DNA from: Schlegelella_A sp036272325
Lineage (GTDB): Bacteria; Pseudomonadota; Gammaproteobacteria; Burkholderiales; Burkholderiaceae_C
Assembly: GCA_036272325.1 (NCBI GenBank)
Contig: DATAYY010000089.1
Coordinates: 1-64,000 of the forward strand
Direction: 5' to 3'
DNA length: 64,000 bases
Numbering within the stretch: position 1 is the first letter of the stretch; each line of letters begins with the position of its first letter. A program made the translations under genes and the position numbers. Below, one piece after another: positions 61,031 to 64,000 of this stretch. A model generated the notes under the pieces. It had not been told where the DNA came from. It saw only the letters and a program-made list of their open reading frames with translations, and ran no database searches.

Positions 61031-61932
61031 GGCTTGCTCCCGTCGCGGCGGGGTGACGGATCCGCGCCGGCGGGCTTGCCGCGTGGCCCGCGCCAGCCGT
61101 GATCGGATCGCTGCAGCAGCAGCACCGTCGCGTCGTCGGTGCTGCCGTGCGCACGTGCGAGCGTGACCAGCGCATCGGCGCGGCGTGCGAGCGGAAGCGC
61201 TGCCGTGATGACGCGGCACCAATCGGCATCGTCGAGATGCTTGTGGACGCCGTCGCTGCACAGCGCAAGCAACTCGCCGGGCTCGACGCCGAGGACGATC
61301 GCGTTGGCGCCGGTTGTCGCGCCGTTGCCGACCATGCGCGCCGGATCACCTGCAGCGCCGCCGGGGGGCGGCGTTTCGCCGAGGTGGCCGAAGGTGTCGT
61401 CGGACGTCAGCAGCTCGATGCGATCGCTCCGGCGCTGCGACCAGCGGTAGGCGCGGCAGTCGCCGACCCAGCCGACGAGCCACCTGGCAGCAAAGACGTC
61501 GAGCGGCGCGCAGAGCACGACCGTCGCCGCGCCCGGCCGGTCGGTGACGCGTGCGATCGCGGCGGCAATCGTGCGATCGGCGCCGAGCATCGCCGCGGCG
61601 ACGCGATCGCCGTCGATCGGCTGCGGTTCGAGCGATGCGTGCAGGGCGTCGACGAGCAGATGACTCGCGAGCTGCGCCATCGCGCCGCCACCGACGCCGT
61701 CGGCAACGACGAACAGGCGCGCGCTGCCCTCGAGCGGGCTGTGGGCGTCCTCGTTGACGCCGTGCTGGCTGCCGCACGAGGAAACGACCGCTGCTTCGAG
61801 ACGGCGGAACGCGTTCGCGTAGACCGCCTGGGTGGCCGCTGACGCAGTTGCGACGGCCGCAGCGCGCCGACCGGGTCGGCCGGGCTCGATCGGCGTGATC
61901 AGGTCGCTCGCGGAGGAGAACGCCGGCGCCAT
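61027..61932 (-). CDS. PP2C-type protein phosphatase
   Basis: 301 residues. PP2C motifs: SQHGVNEDAH (NED 60-62), VVADGVGGGAMAQL (metal aspartate, 78-82), VGWVGDCRAYRW, ALCSDGVHKHLDD and STDDATVLLLQ. All metal-binding aspartates are present, so it should be active. It is encoded directly before and overlapping the kinase, and would reverse its phosphorylation. This arrangement resembles the kinase/phosphatase pairs that control type VI secretion, but no secretion gene is visible in the window. Confidence 0.92.
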   Translation of the reverse strand: MAPAFSSASDLITPIEPGRPGRRAAAVATASAATQAVYANAFRRLEAAVVSSCGSQHGVNEDAHSPLEGSARLFVVADGVGGGAMAQLASHLLVDALHASLEPQPIDGDRVAAAMLGADRTIAAAIARVTDRPGAATVVLCAPLDVFAARWLVGWVGDCRAYRWSQRRSDRIELLTSDDTFGHLGETPPPGGAAGDPARMVGNGATTGANAIVLGVEPGELLALCSDGVHKHLDDADWCRVITAALPLARRADALVTLARAHGSTDDATVLLLQRSDHGWRGPRGKPAGADPSPRRDGSKP

Positions 61933-62013
61933 CAGTGCTCTCCTTCCGGCCGCAGGAACCGATGCCTGCCGCGGCGGCGCCGCGAGCGGAGAGAGTGTGC
62001 GGTCGTCGCCACG

Positions 62014-63471
62014 TCAATCCTGCGCCGTGCGCGCGAGCACGAGTGAGCACGGTGGTTCGTCGGGCAGCGAGCCGCCGAGAACCATCGTCTGGCCGGGGCG
62101 CCACGCGAAGCGCGCACCGGTCTCGTGGCGGACGCCGTCGACGATGACGCCGTTGTCGCCCTCGACGACGCCACGCACGCCGTCGTCGTCGAGAGCGTCG
62201 ATGACGACGTGGTGGCCCGAGACGCCGGCGTGGCGGCGGTCGATGACGAGGGTCTGGTCGCGCGAGCGGCCGATCGTGAACGGCAACCTGTCGGCGGCGA
62301 TCGGCTGCCGGCGCTCGCCGGCGGCCTGCGAGATCGCGACCTCGAAACAGGGCCCGGCACTGCGCACTGCAAGGACAGACGTCAGCGGTGTCTTCGGCAC
62401 CGCCGCGTCGGCCGCGTCTTCGCCCGGCATCGCCGGTGACGTACTCGCCGCGAGCGTCGGCGATGCGTGCAGCGAGATCGACGGATAGTCTGCCGGCGGC
62501 CCTTCGGCGCGCGCCGAGAGGACGACGCGCATACCCTCGCCGAGGTGAAGTGGCGCGTCGCCGACGCCTTCTGCCGTCGCACCGGTGCGGCCGCTGCGCT
62601 CGTCGACGACCCGAATGCCGTTCGTCGAGCCCGCGTCGGCGACATGCCAGCCGTCGCTCTCTAGCCAGATCTCGGCGTGGCGGCGGCTGGTGTAGGTGCC
62701 GAAGGCGCGCAGGTCGGAACCCTCGTCCTTGCCGATCACGTAGCGGCGACCGGGGACGACCGAGTGGAGAACGGCGACGCGCGTCCCGCTGCCGTCGGTG
62801 ACGTCGAAGCTGATCGCGCGACCGGCGAGCGGCGTCGACGGGGTCGCACCGCCGCGCGGGCGGCCGAACGGCAGCGCCGAGGGCGCATCGGTCTCGCTCC
62901 AGCGGCCGAGCACGCTCACTTCGTACGGGCGGGCGATCGCCGTCGCCGGGGTCGTGCGCAGCGCCGCGAGCAGCTCGCGGTATTCGCCGTCGTCGCGCTC
63001 GCGCTCGTTGACGTCGAGGTCCGACAGGCCGCCGAACAGCGACAAGTCGATCACGCCCGCATTCGGCAGCCGGCCGATCACCTCGCGCGCCAGGTAGCGC
63101 TTGACCTGCTCGGGCTTGAACTCGTGCATGAACTGCCGTAGCAGCTCGCGCGCCTCGGCGCCGCCGGGCGAGCGGACGCCGATCGACGTCAGCAGAAAGC
63201 GATCGCGGTCCGCGATGACGACGTGCAGCCGGACGTGGCTGACGACGAAGTGCTCGAGCTCATCGCGGACGGCGTTGATGAGCGGCGCGTAGACGCCGAG
63301 GTCGGCGCCCGGTCGCAGCGCGTCGGCGGCGACGGCGCTGTCGCCATGGGTCGGCGGCGAGTCGACGTCGAGGTCGGGCTCGCGGCCGCGCTCGCGCGGC
63401 GGCAGGTCGCCGCGACCGGCGACGCCGCCGAGGCCTTGGACGCGATGAAGAACCCAGGATTTCATGGTCAT
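62014..63471 (-). CDS. Protein with two FHA domains
   Basis: 485 residues. The N-terminal domain (~55-180, YAPLINAVRDELEHFVVSHV ... LLRQFMHEFKPEQVKRYLAR) has no family I can name with confidence. FHA1 (~243-315) shows RYVIGKDEGSDL, SRRHAEIW and GSTNGIRV, all phosphothreonine-binding residues. FHA2 (~399-470) shows FTIGRSRDQTLVI and VSGHHVVID with a weaker third motif, GDNGVIVDG. It would bind phosphothreonine on the co-encoded kinase or its targets. An ATG six bases later (MKSW) is an alternative start. 81 bases before the PP2C gene. Confidence 0.88.
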   Translation of the reverse strand: MTMKSWVLHRVQGLGGVAGRGDLPPRERGREPDLDVDSPPTHGDSAVAADALRPGADLGVYAPLINAVRDELEHFVVSHVRLHVVIADRDRFLLTSIGVRSPGGAEARELLRQFMHEFKPEQVKRYLAREVIGRLPNAGVIDLSLFGGLSDLDVNERERDDGEYRELLAALRTTPATAIARPYEVSVLGRWSETDAPSALPFGRPRGGATPSTPLAGRAISFDVTDGSGTRVAVLHSVVPGRRYVIGKDEGSDLRAFGTYTSRRHAEIWLESDGWHVADAGSTNGIRVVDERSGRTGATAEGVGDAPLHLGEGMRVVLSARAEGPPADYPSISLHASPTLAASTSPAMPGEDAADAAVPKTPLTSVLAVRSAGPCFEVAISQAAGERRQPIAADRLPFTIGRSRDQTLVIDRRHAGVSGHHVVIDALDDDGVRGVVEGDNGVIVDGVRHETGARFAWRPGQTMVLGGSLPDEPPCSLVLARTAQD

Positions 63472-63498
63472 GACGTGCTTTCGGAATCGGCGTTTCGA

Positions 63499-63849
63499 TC
63501 AGCTGCGATAGGCGACGACGAGCGTCGCGAGAGGGCCACGCGCGCTGAGGTGGCGCACGCGCGGAAAGCTGGGCAGGCCGTAGCCCGAGAGCCGCTCGAC
63601 GAAGCGTCCCCAGGCCGGCTGGATGCGGTCGCCGGCGCGCACGCGTGTCTGCAGCGAGGGCAGCGAGAGGTCGATCAGGAGCGCGACGCGTGAGACGTCG
63701 CCGATCATGACGATCGCGCGCCTGAGGCTGTCCTCGAGATCGTCAAGGCAGCGCTCGAACGGGCCGTCGAAGGTCCAGACGAGCGGCGGCGGCAGCGCAT
63801 CGGCGTCGTCCCTGCGCGGGTTGCGCCGCGCTGCGTGGATCCTGCTCAT
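63499..63849 (-). CDS. Hypothetical protein (116 aa) of the FHA/kinase cluster
   Basis: 116 residues, overlapping the stop of the upstream gene (ATGA) and 27 bases before the FHA gene, so in one operon. Mixed alpha/beta composition: PLVWTFDGPFERCLDDLEDS, RRAIVMIGDVSRVALLIDLS, LATLVVAYRS. No signal peptide or membrane helix. I do not recognise it. Confidence 0.65.
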   Translation of the reverse strand: MSRIHAARRNPRRDDADALPPPLVWTFDGPFERCLDDLEDSLRRAIVMIGDVSRVALLIDLSLPSLQTRVRAGDRIQPAWGRFVERLSGYGLPSFPRVRHLSARGPLATLVVAYRS

Positions 63850-64000
63850 GGCGCGATTCCTTCGATCTCGCCCGTCGTGCGGCCGACGATCTGCATCGCG
63901 ATCTCGGCGGCCGGGTTCGGGCCGTGGTCGCCGGTGCCGTGGATGCGTCCGCTCGCGCGCAGCCAGTTGCGCTCGGCAAGGACGGCGATCGCCTTCGTCC
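63846..64000 (-). CDS. C-terminal end of an unidentified protein (cut by window edge)
   Basis: The minus strand is open from the window edge to a TGA at 63848-63846 and encodes about 51 residues ending NPAAEIAMQIVGRTTGEIEGIAP; the start lies outside. The frame is coupled to the next gene by ATGA, which argues it is real. The fragment is too short to assign. Confidence 0.55.
   Translation of the reverse strand, partial: TKAIAVLAERNWLRASGRIHGTGDHGPNPAAEIAMQIVGRTTGEIEGIAP

Overview
The window is high-GC, gene-dense proteobacterial chromosome, with mostly short intergenic gaps and many 1-4 base stop/start overlaps (ATGA, GTGA, TAATG). The gene set points to a Gram-negative bacterium, most likely a betaproteobacterium of the Burkholderiales type: outer-membrane lipoproteins, a YbhGFSR-type ABC exporter, cyclic beta-glucan synthase, several periplasmic branched-chain-type binding proteins and a phenylpropanoid catabolic cluster. 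That placement is inferred from gene content; no rRNA or other taxonomic marker is present. I saw no tRNA, rRNA, CRISPR array, insertion sequence or phage gene.

Layout. 1-1316: a cut-off hypothetical gene, an NAD(P)-binding protein and a truncated AraC-type regulator. 1326-7969 (minus): an export operon of HlyD-like adaptor, tandem ABC ATPase (broken by a frameshift), two ABC-2 permeases and an outer-membrane factor. 8134-10041: an acyl-CoA ligase. 10081-19008 (minus): a giant cyclic beta-1,2-glucan synthase. 19198-24565: housekeeping and stress genes (quinone-reductase-like MDR protein, 5'-3' exonuclease, MsrB-MsrA, PEBP, cupin). 24689-29826: Hsp20-Lon, 3-hydroxyacyl-CoA dehydrogenase and a BON lipoprotein.

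30886-38613 is the most interesting block. A complete partner-switching set (SpoIIE-type phosphatase, HATPase anti-sigma kinase, STAS antagonist) is translationally overlapped with an ECF sigma factor. Next come a membrane-anchored putative anti-sigma factor with a periplasmic array of 14 octapeptide repeats, a clear terminator, an exported metallopeptidase/propeller/beta-barrel protein and a PrsW-type intramembrane protease. PrsW is the known site-1 protease of an anti-sigma factor in Bacillus, so the block reads as a possible self-contained envelope-to-sigma-factor signalling system.

38640-47549 is a putative hydroxycinnamate (coumarate/ferulate-type) module: a divergent MarR regulator, crotonase, feruloyl-CoA-synthetase-like ligase, acyl-CoA thioesterase and a dedicated ABC importer. 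LivM and LivG are fused in this importer, and an atypical 297-base segment precedes livF.

47627-58145 holds an aquaporin, a MetE-like methyltransferase, an orphan binding protein, a methyltransferase, an EEP nuclease-like protein, an aldo/keto reductase, a GGDEF-histidine kinase hybrid and a flavin monooxygenase-SDR pair. 58223-64000 (minus) is a Ser/Thr phosphorylation module (FHA, PP2C, kinase) whose upstream part runs off the window.
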